Program-made: the position numbers and the translations under genes
Shown here: piece by piece, positions 35,752 to 45,001 of the stretch
Position numbering within the stretch: position 1 is the first letter of the stretch
Layout of the letters: each line of letters begins with the position of its first letter
The notes under the pieces: model-generated
Told to the model about the DNA's origin: nothing
Databases searched by the model: none
The model's input: the letters and a program-made list of their open reading frames with translations, nothing else
NCBI GenBank assembly: GCA_031291055.1
Contig: JARLJU010000367.1
Coordinates: forward strand, 57,736 to 121,735
Length of the DNA stretch: 64,000 nucleotides
Source of the DNA: Rudaea sp.
GTDB lineage: Bacteria; Pseudomonadota; Gammaproteobacteria; Xanthomonadales; Rhodanobacteraceae
Direction: 5' to 3'

Positions 35752-37731
35752 TCAGTCGGCAAGCAGGCTGGCGAGGCGGGCGATATGTGATGAGGCGAGT
35801 TCGCGTTTGGCGTCCGCGTCCTGCGCGGCATCGAGGCCATCCCAATGCAGGTCGGCCGGCGGCAGTTCGGTCAGGAAACGACTCGGCTCGTTGGCCACGA
35901 TCTCGCCGTAGCGGCGCGAGCGCGCGGCATAGGAAATGCACAGGCGTTCCTTCGCGCGGGTGATGCCGACGTAAAACAGTCGCCGCTCCTCGTCGAGCCG
36001 TCCTTCGGCGAGGCTTGCCTGGTGTGGCAGGACGCCCTGCTCGACGCCGACCAGGTATACGAAGCGGAATTCCAGGCCTTTTGCGGAATGCAGCGTCATC
36101 AGACGCACGCTGTTGCCGGCGTCGTCGCGGTCGGCATGCGTCAGCAACGCCAGTTGTGCGGCCAGATCGCCCGCACTGCCGGCGTTTTTTCCCATGGCAC
36201 GGAACCAGTCAGCCAGCTCCTGCAGATTGTCCAGCCGACGTTGGCGTGCGGCATCATCCTTGGTCTCGGTGCGCAGATGCTCCGCATATCCCGTGCGGCG
36301 AATCACTTCCTCGACCAGGTCGGCGGCGCCAAGCCGTCGCTGCGCTGTGGAGAATTCGTCCAGCAGGGTCACAAAACCCGCAAGTGCCGAGGCCGGGCGT
36401 GCGGCGAGTTGCCTGAGCACGCCATCGCTGTGTGCGGCGTGCAGCATGGACACGTGCCGCGACTGCGCCAGTTCGCCGAGTTTCTCCAGCGTCGTTGCGC
36501 CGATTTCGCGCCGCGGCACGTTGACGATGCGCAAGAATGCCGCGTCGTCATCCGGGTTGGCGACAAGACGCAGGTAGGCAAGCACGTCCTTGACCTCGGC
36601 GCGTTCAAGAAACGCCGTGCCACCGGTCAGGTGGTACGGCACGCGTGCCAGGCGCAGCGCTTTTTCCAGCGCCCGCGATTGATGGTTGCCGCGATACAGC
36701 ACGGCGAATTCGTGCCAGGCGGACTTGTGCAACTGCTGCTGATGGACGATCTCGGCGGCGACGCGCTCGGCCTCGTGCTCGTTGTCGCGGCAGGCGAGTA
36801 CACGCAGTTGAGCCCCTTCGCCGCGCTCGCTCCACAACTGCTTTTCGTGAACATGCGGATTGTGCCGGATCAGTGCGTTCGCAGCGCGCAGGATGCGCGC
36901 GCTGCAACGGTAGTTCTGTTCGAGCTTGAGCACCTTGAGCGCGGGATAGTCGCGGGCCAGCTCGTCCAGGTTGCCGGGGTTGGCACCGCGCCAGGCGTAG
37001 ATCGACTGATCATCGTCGCCTACCGCGGTGAATGCGCCGCGTTCGCCGGCCAGCTGCCTGAGCAGCCGGTATTGGGCGGTATTGGTGTCCTGGTACTCGT
37101 CAACGAGCAGGTAGCGGATGCGTTCCTGCCATGCAGCGCGAGTTTCGTCGTCACTTTCGAGCAGGAACAGCGGCAGTCGGATCAGGTCGTCGAAATCCAC
37201 TGCGTTGAATGCGTTCAGGCGTTTCTGGTAGCTGGCATACAACTGCGCTGCCTCGCGTTCGCGCGTGCCGCGTGCCTCGGTGAGGGCCTGCTCGGGCGTC
37301 AGGCCGCCACTCTTGGCCGTGGACACCAGATTGCGCAGCGCGAACAATTGATCCGGTTTGGTGGCTGCCGGCGCCAGGTCCTTGACGATCGCCGCGCTGT
37401 CGTCGGCGTCCATGATCGAGAAGCCGCGCTTGAGGCCGAGCTTCGCATGCTCGATCTGCAGGAACTTGAGTCCCAGCGCATGGAAAGTGCATACGCTCAG
37501 CTCCTGTGCGGCGTCGCCCTTGACCAGGCGCGCGACGCGCTCGCGCATCTCGCGCGCGGACTTGTTCGTGAACGTGATCGCGGCGATCTTGCCTGGTGCC
37601 AGATTCCGGCGCGCGATCAGATGTGCAATCTTTTCAGTGATCACGCGCGTTTTGCCGGATCCTGCGCCGGCAAGCACCTGCAGCGGGCCGGCGCAGTATT
37701 CGATCGCAGCGCGTTGTTGTGGATTGAGCAT
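35752..37731 (-). CDS. rep: ATP-dependent DNA helicase Rep
   Basis: 659 residues. UvrD-type superfamily 1A helicase closest to E. coli Rep: begins LNPQQRAAIEYCAGPLQVLA, Walker A GAGSGKTRVIT, TFTNKSAREM (Ia), DEYQDTN (II), GDDDQSIYAWRG (III), LEQNYRCS (IV), TLHSAKGLEF (V) and YVGITRAK (VI). Ends like Rep (PSRFLTELPPADLHW) and lacks the UvrD tail. Unwinds 3'-5' and helps forks pass bound proteins. Start ATG at 37731, weak SD. Divergent from tdk. Confidence 0.95.
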   Translation of the reverse strand: MLNPQQRAAIEYCAGPLQVLAGAGSGKTRVITEKIAHLIARRNLAPGKIAAITFTNKSAREMRERVARLVKGDAAQELSVCTFHALGLKFLQIEHAKLGLKRGFSIMDADDSAAIVKDLAPAATKPDQLFALRNLVSTAKSGGLTPEQALTEARGTREREAAQLYASYQKRLNAFNAVDFDDLIRLPLFLLESDDETRAAWQERIRYLLVDEYQDTNTAQYRLLRQLAGERGAFTAVGDDDQSIYAWRGANPGNLDELARDYPALKVLKLEQNYRCSARILRAANALIRHNPHVHEKQLWSERGEGAQLRVLACRDNEHEAERVAAEIVHQQQLHKSAWHEFAVLYRGNHQSRALEKALRLARVPYHLTGGTAFLERAEVKDVLAYLRLVANPDDDAAFLRIVNVPRREIGATTLEKLGELAQSRHVSMLHAAHSDGVLRQLAARPASALAGFVTLLDEFSTAQRRLGAADLVEEVIRRTGYAEHLRTETKDDAARQRRLDNLQELADWFRAMGKNAGSAGDLAAQLALLTHADRDDAGNSVRLMTLHSAKGLEFRFVYLVGVEQGVLPHQASLAEGRLDEERRLFYVGITRAKERLCISYAARSRRYGEIVANEPSRFLTELPPADLHWDGLDAAQDADAKRELASSHIARLASLLAD

Positions 37732-37899
37732 TCGACGGCTGTGGGCTGGGGGATAATGGCGGAATGGCGGTACCCGGACTGCGGAGCATTCTCGCCCTTG
37801 AAGCGTTTGACCGCCATACTTGGAGCGGCGCAGCAAATGTGCATAGCCTGAACTTCGCGCCCCTTGACCCCCAGCCCCAGCCGCAGCCCCACCTCCCCA

Positions 37900-38544
37900 A
37901 TGGCAAAATTATACTTTTACTACTCGGCGATGAACGCCGGCAAGACCACGACCCTGCTGCAGAGCGCATACAACTATCACGAGCGCGGCATGCGCACGCT
38001 GATTTTGATTCCGCAGCTCGACAACCGCCACGGCAAGGGCGTGGTCGCGTCACGCATCGGGCTGAAGGCGTACGGTCGCGCCGCCAGCGAGGATGACGAT
38101 CTGTTGCATATTGTCCGCGAAGACGTCAGCGCACACGGCGCGCTGCATTGTGTGCTGGTCGACGAAGCGCAGTTCCTGACAAGAACCCAGGTCTGGCAGC
38201 TCAGCGACATCGTCGATCAACTGCGCATTCCCGTGCTCGCCTATGGCTTGCGCACGGATTTTCGCGGTGAACTGTTCGAAGGCAGCCGCTACCTGCTGGC
38301 CTGGGCCGACGACCTGATCGAAATCAAGACGATCTGCCACAGCGGCAAGAAGGCAACCATGGTCGTGCGCGTGGACGAATACGGCCGCGCCGTCGTCGAC
38401 GGGCCCCAGGTCGAGATCGGTGGCAACGAACGCTATGTCTCGGTGAGTCGCGCCGAATTCAAGAAGATCGTCGCCGGCGAAGGGCGCATCGAGCTCAAGC
38501 AGCCGAATCTGCCGCTGGGGGAAGCTCGCGCCGAAGAAGCATGA
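37900..38544 (+). CDS. tdk: thymidine kinase, degenerate zinc site
   Basis: 214 residues. Type II thymidine kinase: P-loop [35 protein letters not shown], lasso region [10 protein letters not shown]. The zinc site is largely lost: E. coli has CHCG and a later VCR-x-H, here CHSG and VSRAE, so only the first Cys remains. From memory, relatives in Xanthomonadales show the same change, so it is a lineage trait rather than decay. ATG at 37900, SD weak (ACCTCCCC upstream is not one). Convergent with mutM, 7 bp apart. Confidence 0.94.
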   Translation: MAKLYFYYSAMNAGKTTTLLQSAYNYHERGMRTLILIPQLDNRHGKGVVASRIGLKAYGRAASEDDDLLHIVREDVSAHGALHCVLVDEAQFLTRTQVWQLSDIVDQLRIPVLAYGLRTDFRGELFEGSRYLLAWADDLIEIKTICHSGKKATMVVRVDEYGRAVVDGPQVEIGGNERYVSVSRAEFKKIVAGEGRIELKQPNLPLGEARAEEA

Positions 38545-38551
38545 TCCAGCA

Positions 38552-39364
38552 TCAGCGCTGACAATGCGGACAGTAGAACGTCGAGCGCTGGCCGAGCACA
38601 CTCGCGCGGATCGGCGTGCCGCAAATCTTGCACGGTTCTCCTGCGCGTCCGTAGACGAACAGCTCCTGCTCGAAATAGCCAGGCACGCCATCGGGGCTCA
38701 GGAAGTCGCGCAGGGTCGTGCCGCCACGAGTGATCGCATGGACGAGGATGCGTTTGACTGCCCCGGCCAGGCGCTCGTAACGCGCATGCGATACCGAGCC
38801 GGCGGCGCGGCGCGGATGGATGCCGGCGGCAAACAGTGCTTCGGCCGCATAGATGTTGCCGACGCCGACGACCATTTTCTGGTCCATCAGAAACGTCTTC
38901 ACCGCGGCGCTGCGGCCGCGCGACTTTTTCCACAGGTAGGCACCGTCGAATCCATCGCCCAGGGGCTCCGGCCCGAGGCCGGCGAGCAACGGATGCATCG
39001 TGCCGGGGGTTTGCCAGAGCAGACTGCCGAAGCGGCGCGGATCCGTAAAGCGCAGGATGCGACCGGAATCCAGGCGCCAATCGAAATGGTCGTGTGTCGC
39101 GGGCGCCGAATCCGCACCGAGAATGCGCAGTGACCCGGACATGCCCAGGTGCAACAGCGCACTGCCGGCGCTCGTGTGAGCGAGGATGTACTTTGCACGC
39201 CTTTCCACATTTTCAATTTTCTGACCGGGCAACAGGCGGCTTAGCGCCGCCGGGATCGGCCAGCGCAGCCGTCGCTGGCGGATGTCCACGGCGATCACTC
39301 GATGACCGATCAGATGAGGCGCGATGCCGCGGCGCGTGGTTTCGACTTCTGGCAATTCAGGCAT
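38552..39364 (-). CDS. mutM: formamidopyrimidine-DNA glycosylase
   Basis: 270 residues. Removes 8-oxoguanine and formamidopyrimidines. Catalytic N-terminal Pro2-Glu3 ([18 protein letters not shown]), Lys in RRAKYIL, H2TH region [19 protein letters not shown], and C-terminal zinc finger CKIC...CPHC. Last gene of the ABC/GldG run: its ATG is two bases after the stop of the DUF4340-like gene. Confidence 0.97.
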   Translation of the reverse strand: MPELPEVETTRRGIAPHLIGHRVIAVDIRQRRLRWPIPAALSRLLPGQKIENVERRAKYILAHTSAGSALLHLGMSGSLRILGADSAPATHDHFDWRLDSGRILRFTDPRRFGSLLWQTPGTMHPLLAGLGPEPLGDGFDGAYLWKKSRGRSAAVKTFLMDQKMVVGVGNIYAAEALFAAGIHPRRAAGSVSHARYERLAGAVKRILVHAITRGGTTLRDFLSPDGVPGYFEQELFVYGRAGEPCKICGTPIRASVLGQRSTFYCPHCQR

Positions 39365-39366
39365 GT

Positions 39367-40143
39367 TCAGTCGCGCTCGCCCAGAAGTTCCCTGGCATGC
39401 GCTTCGTCGAACAGGTAGTCCAGTTCCGGGTCGGCGCGGCGTACGACGTAGCCGGCGCCGGAGCGGATCACGGCAAACGGCAGGCGGCTGCCGTCGGCAA
39501 GATCGACGAGCGCGGGAATACCGCCGGTCTCCGTGCCCGCAACGCGCACGCCGATGGCGACTGCATTTTGCCAGGCGGAAGCAAGATCGCGGCGCGCCGA
39601 TTCACCGCGCAGACCGACGCCGCTGATCCGCGCAGTCGGTGCCACTGGACGCCGGTCCAGTTCGCTTTCCGGGGCTTCCAGCAGGCGCGCGCCGAAACGA
39701 TCCGGCACGCGCAGCAATTCATCGCCGATGCGCACGTAGCGGTCGTGATCGATGGGATTCTCGCCACCGATGGCAATGACCAGATCATCGAACTTGAGCG
39801 TGATCTGCGCAGGCTCCAGGCCCAGCTTGGCCGGATCGTAGTCGTGCAGCGGATGCCGCTCCTGTACCGGCGCATGCGCGATCGCCAGCAGCCGGGCGAC
39901 TGCCTCGGCATCGGCCGGCAGCGCGTACGGCTCGAGCATGCGCCAGCCGCTTTTGTCTCGCGCAAACCGGCGTGTGCGGCAGGCGGCGCACCGAACCTCG
40001 ATGCTGCGTACGACAGCGGGGTCGATGCCAGTCAGCGGTTGCGGCACGAGCACCCGCTCGTGCGCCAGTTCGGCATAGACGGCAACGCCGAGCAAGGTGA
40101 CCGCAGCGACCAGAAAAACCATGCTTCGCGTCGTCTTACGCAT
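39367..40143 (-). CDS. DUF4340-like membrane-anchored protein
   Basis: 258 residues. One N-terminal membrane anchor ([20 protein letters not shown]) and an extracytoplasmic domain with the DUF4340 pattern: repeated beta segments such as [32 protein letters not shown] and [16 protein letters not shown]4340 proteins typically follow GldG-type genes, as here (17 bp). Function unknown. Confidence 0.75.
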   Translation of the reverse strand: MRKTTRSMVFLVAAVTLLGVAVYAELAHERVLVPQPLTGIDPAVVRSIEVRCAACRTRRFARDKSGWRMLEPYALPADAEAVARLLAIAHAPVQERHPLHDYDPAKLGLEPAQITLKFDDLVIAIGGENPIDHDRYVRIGDELLRVPDRFGARLLEAPESELDRRPVAPTARISGVGLRGESARRDLASAWQNAVAIGVRVAGTETGGIPALVDLADGSRLPFAVIRSGAGYVVRRADPELDYLFDEAHARELLGERD

Positions 40144-40160
40144 TGGCGGTGGATTTCACC

Positions 40161-41513
40161 TTACGCACGTCGCCGCCGCCACCAGATCGTCGCGCCGGTG
40201 ATCAGCAGCAGCAGCGGCAGGCCGATCAGAAAGCCGACGCCGATCACGGCGAGCGCGCCCTGGCTGATCTGCAGTTGCCGATCCGGCGCGCCCTTGTCCG
40301 GAATCTGGATCAGCGTGTCGTCTTCCAGCAGCCAGTCGAAAACGCGCTGGCCGAATTCGCGGTTGCCGCCATTGCCGAGGAACGAGTTCGAGAGGAAATC
40401 GCCGTCGCCGATGACCACCGCACGCTGTTCGCGCTTCGCCGGACTCGGCGACAGGCGGCTCAGCGCAAAGCCGAGATCAAGCGGGCCGGGGATTTCGTTC
40501 TTGGTCGCATCGTAGCTGATCGTCGTTGTATCGCCCTGCTTCGGAATCGGCCCGGTTTCGGTCCAGGATTTCGCGCTGGTGCGCAGCAATGGCGCCAGTT
40601 GCCATTTCGCATCGGCGACCGCGGCCAGGGCCGCGGCTTGCGGGAAAAGCGTGGCCAGGGAAAAATCGCGCGTAATGGCACTTTGTGGATAAGTGGAAAT
40701 GGCGACAAAGCTCGGATCGCCGATGCCGAACGCGGCTCCGGCGCCATCGACGGCGACGCCGGCCAGCACGCGCAGCGATAGCGCCCTGGCGAGCGGGTCC
40801 AGGCCGACATTTTCTCCCGGCTCGGTCAGCCAGAGCAGATTGCCGCCGCGCTCGACGTAGTCGACCAGCTCCTTTGCGACTTCAGGCGCGATTTGCGCGC
40901 GCGCGCTGGTAATGGCGAGCAGGTCCACATTGGCCGGAATCTGCGTCCCGGCATCGAGCGTGAACGGAATCGCGCGCACGCCTTGCGCTTTCAGCAGGGC
41001 GCCGAAATTGCCCAGGTCCGCGTTGGCTTCGCCGTCGGGCTTGCGTTCGCCGTCGCCGGACAGAAAGGCGACCAGGCGTTCGCGCGCGCGCGACAGGCGC
41101 AGCAGCACGTTGTCGAGTTCGCGTTCGGTCAGTACCTTCAGCTGTTCGCTGCGGCCCTTGTAACGGATCACCAGCTCGCCATTGACCAGGATGCCGGCCT
41201 CGCGCGTCGCTGCGGGGTCGGCGTCGGGGTCGACGAAGGCCAGTGACATGTCCGGCTTGATGCGCTGATAGCGTGCGATGACGTCGGCGATGGCGCCGCG
41301 CAGCTCATTGTCGCGTGGCGCATATGAAGTGATGGCCAACGGCGCGTCGAGCTGGTGCAACAGGGCTACGGTTTGCTCGCTGAGGCTGGCGCGCTGGGCG
41401 TAGCTGAAGTCGCGCTGCCAGCCGAAGCGCGTGCTCAGGAAGGCGAGCATCACTGCCGCGGCGAGCAGCAGCGCGGTGAACAGCCAGTGCCCCAGACGCT
41501 CGCGCCAGCTCAT
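40161..41513 (-). CDS. GldG-like ABC transport auxiliary protein
   Basis: 450 residues. N-terminal anchor (WLFTALLLAAAVMLAFLST), an ABC-type periplasmic domain of the GldG/ABC_transp_aux family (LLHQLDAPLAITSYAP; IARYQRIKPDMSLAFVDPDAD; LSGDGERKPDGEANAD; LLAITSARAQIAPEVAKELVDYV), and a C-terminal membrane helix (LAVIGVGFLIGLPLLLLITGATIWW). In Bacteroidetes GldG works with GldA/GldF in gliding; in proteobacteria the export role is unknown. Start ATG overlaps the permease stop as ATGA. Confidence 0.85.
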   Translation of the reverse strand: MSWRERLGHWLFTALLLAAAVMLAFLSTRFGWQRDFSYAQRASLSEQTVALLHQLDAPLAITSYAPRDNELRGAIADVIARYQRIKPDMSLAFVDPDADPAATREAGILVNGELVIRYKGRSEQLKVLTERELDNVLLRLSRARERLVAFLSGDGERKPDGEANADLGNFGALLKAQGVRAIPFTLDAGTQIPANVDLLAITSARAQIAPEVAKELVDYVERGGNLLWLTEPGENVGLDPLARALSLRVLAGVAVDGAGAAFGIGDPSFVAISTYPQSAITRDFSLATLFPQAAALAAVADAKWQLAPLLRTSAKSWTETGPIPKQGDTTTISYDATKNEIPGPLDLGFALSRLSPSPAKREQRAVVIGDGDFLSNSFLGNGGNREFGQRVFDWLLEDDTLIQIPDKGAPDRQLQISQGALAVIGVGFLIGLPLLLLITGATIWWRRRRA

Positions 41514-42268
41514 GCCTGCGTCCGCATCGTGCCGAGGCGGCGCGTGGCAAGCGTCAACGCGACCGCTGTCAGCAGCAGGAAATAGGCGACGTCCACACTC
41601 GCCAAGATGCCATGCAGGAAAGGCTCCAGATGAGTCGGCAGCGCCAGATAATTGATGAAGCCACTGGTGACACCCTCAAAGCGCGCGCCGGCATCGAGCA
41701 TCCACAGGACCAGGTTGAATGCCAGCGCAACGATGGCCGCAACAGCGGGTTGTTGCGCGTAGCTCGACGCGCACAGCGCCAGCGCGGCCAAGGCACCGGC
41801 GAACAGGAACAGTCCCAGGGTCGCGGCGCCCAGCCGACCCAGGTCGAGGCTCGTGCCGATGTCCAGGCTCAGCGGCATCGCCACGCCGAGCGCGATCAGC
41901 ACGGCGAGGAAGACGAAGATTGCGAGGAATTTTCCGAGCACGATGCGGGTGTCGCCGATGCCCGAAGCCAGCAGCAGGGGCAAGGTGCCGGCCTGGCGCT
42001 CGCCGGCGATGGCGCGCATGCCCAGCAAAGGCACGACGAGCAGCAGCAGGCTGGCCGTCGCGCGCAGCAGTGGCAATGCGACCAGATCGCCGACTCCCGG
42101 CGACGCGGGGATGCCTGCAAGTTTTGGCATCAGCACGAGGAAAGCCTCGAGCGAAAGCAGGAAGAAATAGGCAAGCACGCCGAGCACTGCCGCCAGCAGC
42201 GCCCAGGCCAGCGGCTGCGCAAACAGCCGGCGCAACTCGTTCTGCGCGAGGATGAGAGTGGCGCTCAT
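41510..42268 (-). CDS. ABC-2 type permease (GldF-like)
   Basis: 252 residues with six membrane spans: NELRRLFAQPLAWALLAAVL, LVALPLLRATASLLLLVVPLLGM, the cytoplasmic GERQAGTLPLLL loop typical of ABC-2 exporters, then FLAIFVFLAVLIALGV, LGLFLFAGALAALALCAS and FNLVLWML. Both ends overlap neighbours as ATGA (ATPase before, GldG after), so it is tightly coupled. Confidence 0.88.
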   Translation of the reverse strand: MSATLILAQNELRRLFAQPLAWALLAAVLGVLAYFFLLSLEAFLVLMPKLAGIPASPGVGDLVALPLLRATASLLLLVVPLLGMRAIAGERQAGTLPLLLASGIGDTRIVLGKFLAIFVFLAVLIALGVAMPLSLDIGTSLDLGRLGAATLGLFLFAGALAALALCASSYAQQPAVAAIVALAFNLVLWMLDAGARFEGVTSGFINYLALPTHLEPFLHGILASVDVAYFLLLTAVALTLATRRLGTMRTQA

Positions 42269-43194
42269 GCGGCTTCCTGCGCGATGTCGGCGCTGGCGAT
42301 GCGCAGGAAGATTTCCTCGAGGCCGGCATTCTCGGCGCGGAGTTCGCGCAAGCCCCAGCCGTGGCCGACGATCGCCTCGGCCAGCTGCGCAGGCGTGGCG
42401 TCGGCGGCCAGACGTATGCGCCAGGCGCCGTCCGCCGGCTCGGCGCTTTCTACACAAGCGACCATTTTCCACTGTGTCGCATCGAGCGCCGCGGTCGTCG
42501 CGACGCGCACCGTGCCGCTTTCGTCCAGTGCATGCAGCGGGCAATCACGGCGCAAGCGGCCCTGATGGAGAATGGCGACCCGGTCGCAGCAGGCCTGCAC
42601 ATCGGGCAACAGATGAGTCGAAAGGATCACCGCGTGTTCGCGGCCGAGTTCCCGCACCAGTGCACGGATGTTCGCCGCCTGCACCGGATCCAGTCCCGAA
42701 GCCGGCTCATCCAGAACGATCAGTGCTGGATCGTGCACGATGGCCTGGGCGATGCCGACGCGTTGCTGGAAGCCCTTGGACAGGTTGCCGAGCAGGCGCC
42801 GGCGCACTTCGCCCAGGCCGCAACGTTCGACAACCCGATTCACGGCGTTTCTTGCCGCGCCGCCGCGCAGCCCATGCAGGCGTGCGCAAAAATCCAGGTA
42901 CTCGATCACGCGCAGCTCGCCGTAGAGCGGCACCTGTTCAGGCAGATAGCCCAGTTTTTCGCGTGCCGCGCGCGGGTTTTCACGCAGATCCGTTGCGGCG
43001 ATCAGGATTCGCCCACTGCCCGGTGCCAGCACGCCGGCAATCATGCGCAGGGTTGTCGACTTGCCGGCACCGTTGACGCCGAGCAGACCCAGCACGCTGC
43101 CGCGATCCAGGTCAAGATTCAGATCGTTGACGACGAGGCGCCCGGCCAGCGCGCGGCTGACGTGGCGCAATTGCAACAAGGGCGATGCGGACAT
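42265..43194 (-). CDS. ABC transporter ATP-binding protein (GldA-like)
   Basis: 309 residues. Walker A GVNGAGKST (Lys45), Q-loop LGYLPEQVPLYGELRV, signature NLSKGFQQRVGIAQA, Walker B ALIVLDEPASGLDP, H-loop ILSTHLL. The last 90 residues form the C-terminal extension usual in ABC-2 exporters. ATG at 43194 with GGAA upstream. First gene of the exporter/mutM run. Confidence 0.92.
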   Translation of the reverse strand: MSASPLLQLRHVSRALAGRLVVNDLNLDLDRGSVLGLLGVNGAGKSTTLRMIAGVLAPGSGRILIAATDLRENPRAAREKLGYLPEQVPLYGELRVIEYLDFCARLHGLRGGAARNAVNRVVERCGLGEVRRRLLGNLSKGFQQRVGIAQAIVHDPALIVLDEPASGLDPVQAANIRALVRELGREHAVILSTHLLPDVQACCDRVAILHQGRLRRDCPLHALDESGTVRVATTAALDATQWKMVACVESAEPADGAWRIRLAADATPAQLAEAIVGHGWGLRELRAENAGLEEIFLRIASADIAQEAA

Positions 43195-43355
43195 GAAAAT
43201 TCCGTTACGAACTAGCGTGATTGTTGCCGCTTGATTGATTCGCGGCAAGCGGGCCCGCATATCCTCCGTGAACCAGGCCGTTCGTCACTGGCGAGGGTGT
43301 GCGCCGTAACGTATAGTCGCGTTTCATTCTGCGGTTTTACTTGTGGTATCTGGCC

Positions 43356-44561
43356 ATGATCGATTTTGTCCTGAATTTTCTCATCCACGGCGTCACGGAC
43401 GCCTCGTGGATCGTCAAGCTGGTGTACTTCTTCATCGTCACCCAGCTGACGATTTTCTCCGTGACCTTGTACCTGCATCGCAGTCAGGCACACCGTGGAG
43501 TTGACTTCCACCCGGTGCTGGCGCACTTCTTCCGTTTCTGGTCATGGCTTTCCACCGGCATGGTGACCAAGGAATGGGTCGCGATCCATCGCAAGCACCA
43601 CGCCAAATGCGAAACCGAGGAAGATCCGCACAGTCCGAAAATCTACGGCATCAACACCGTGCTGCTCAAAGGCGTCGATCTGTACCGCGTCGCCTCGCAC
43701 GATCAGGCCACGATGGACAAGTATGGCATCGGCACGCCCAGCGACTGGATCGAACGCAATCTTTACGGCAGTCATGAGTATTGGGGTCCGACCCTGATGT
43801 TCATGATCAACATTGCCCTGTTCGGCGTCTGGGGCGTGGTGATTTCAGCGATGCAGATGATCTGGATTCCGTTCTGGGCCGCCGGCGTGGTCAATGGCCT
43901 CGGTCACTGGTGGGGTTACCGCAATTTCGAAACCGCCGACATGGCGACCAATCTCACGCCCTGGGGATTTTTCATCGGCGGCGAAGAACTGCACAACAAC
44001 CATCATGCGTTCCCGAGTTCGGCGAAGTTCGCCTTGCGCAAATTCGAGTTCGACATCGGCTGGGCGGTGATCCGCGGTTTCGAGAAGGTCGGAATGGCAA
44101 AGGTGCTGCGCGTGGCGCCGGCGCTGGATGTGCGCCCGAACATGCCCTTGCCGGATGCGGAAACTCTCAAGGCCTTGCTCACTCATCGCTTCCAGGTGAT
44201 GACCGACTATTTCCGCGGCGTGATCGCACCAACTTTGCGCGACGAAGCCGCGCACGCCGGTGCCAGCCTCAAGGCGCTGCCGCGCGCGCTGCGCAAGGCG
44301 CTGGCCAACGGTGGACGCTGGCTCGACGAGCATTCGCGCGAGCGCTTGCAGGAGGTCGTCAAACAACGGCCGCTGCTGGCCACGGTTTGCGATTTCCGCG
44401 CACGCCTGGCAGGCGTGCTTGAACGCGGCAATGGCGGCGCCGAAGTGATGCTTGCCGGTCTGCAGGACTGGTGCCGTGAAGCCGAGGCCACCGGCATCCG
44501 CGTGTTGCAGGATTTCGCCGCGCGGCTGCGCGGCTACGCGCTGGCTCCAGCGCGCGCCTGA
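43356..44561 (+). CDS. acyl-CoA/lipid fatty-acid desaturase
   Basis: 401 residues. Membrane di-iron desaturase of the acyl-CoA delta-9 type: His boxes H41-RSQA-H46, H78-RK-HH82 and H213-NN-HH217, with four hydrophobic spans (WIVKLVYFFIVTQLTIFSV; FMINIALFGVWGVVISAMQMIW). The conserved core ends near residue 260; about 140 further residues (LPRALRKALANGGRWLDEHSR, LLATVCDFRARLAGVLERG) form a helical, charged tail. Start ATG at 43356 chosen over an upstream TTG (43341); neither has a good SD. Stands alone and probably modifies membrane unsaturation. Confidence 0.9.
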   Translation: MIDFVLNFLIHGVTDASWIVKLVYFFIVTQLTIFSVTLYLHRSQAHRGVDFHPVLAHFFRFWSWLSTGMVTKEWVAIHRKHHAKCETEEDPHSPKIYGINTVLLKGVDLYRVASHDQATMDKYGIGTPSDWIERNLYGSHEYWGPTLMFMINIALFGVWGVVISAMQMIWIPFWAAGVVNGLGHWWGYRNFETADMATNLTPWGFFIGGEELHNNHHAFPSSAKFALRKFEFDIGWAVIRGFEKVGMAKVLRVAPALDVRPNMPLPDAETLKALLTHRFQVMTDYFRGVIAPTLRDEAAHAGASLKALPRALRKALANGGRWLDEHSRERLQEVVKQRPLLATVCDFRARLAGVLERGNGGAEVMLAGLQDWCREAEATGIRVLQDFAARLRGYALAPARA

Positions 44562-44617
44562 GGCACGCGACCTTTGTCCTGGCTGCCGCGGCTTGGCCGC
44601 TGCAGCCGGGCAATCAA

Positions 44618-45001
44618 TCAGCGCCGATACACCCAATGCCGTGACAGCAGGAAGCTGATCATGCCCAGGGCGCATTCGATCAGCGGCTTGCACCACCATG
44701 TTCGCGTCAGCCCGGCGTCGGCGGCAATCCACAGCAGAGCCGCGGTGCTGATTGCGGTCAGGCTGAGCCACAAAATCACGTAACGCACGAATCGCAGCCG
44801 CAGATGCGGCTGATCGTTGCGTGCGAACGTGACGCTTCCATTCAAGCCGAACCCCAGCAACGCCCCTGCGCAACGGCCACAGATATTTGCCGACAGCGTG
44901 GCCAGTCCGAGCTGAGTCAGGACGATGTAGATCGCCGAGTCCACGACGACCTGGATTGAACCCACGCCGATGAACCGCGCACCATCGCCAAGGATCTTCA
45001 T
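44618..45001 (-). CDS. GtrA-like membrane protein
   Basis: 127 residues, four membrane spans, GtrA fold: FIGVGSIQVVVDSAIYIVL, ALLGFGLNGSVTFARND, FVRYVILWLSLTAISTAALL and FLLSRHWVYRR. GtrA proteins help flip undecaprenyl-linked sugars for glycan decoration. ATG overlaps the preceding glycosyltransferase stop as ATGA, so both act together. The GT2 synthase usually paired with GtrA lies 2.7 kb away, beyond rpmBG. Confidence 0.88.
   Translation of the reverse strand: MKILGDGARFIGVGSIQVVVDSAIYIVLTQLGLATLSANICGRCAGALLGFGLNGSVTFARNDQPHLRLRFVRYVILWLSLTAISTAALLWIAADAGLTRTWWCKPLIECALGMISFLLSRHWVYRR

Noticed and set aside
40684..40692. TGTGGATAA, a perfect DnaA box in reverse
   Set aside because: Single copy inside the GldG-like gene, with no cluster or AT-rich element, so not evidence for an origin.
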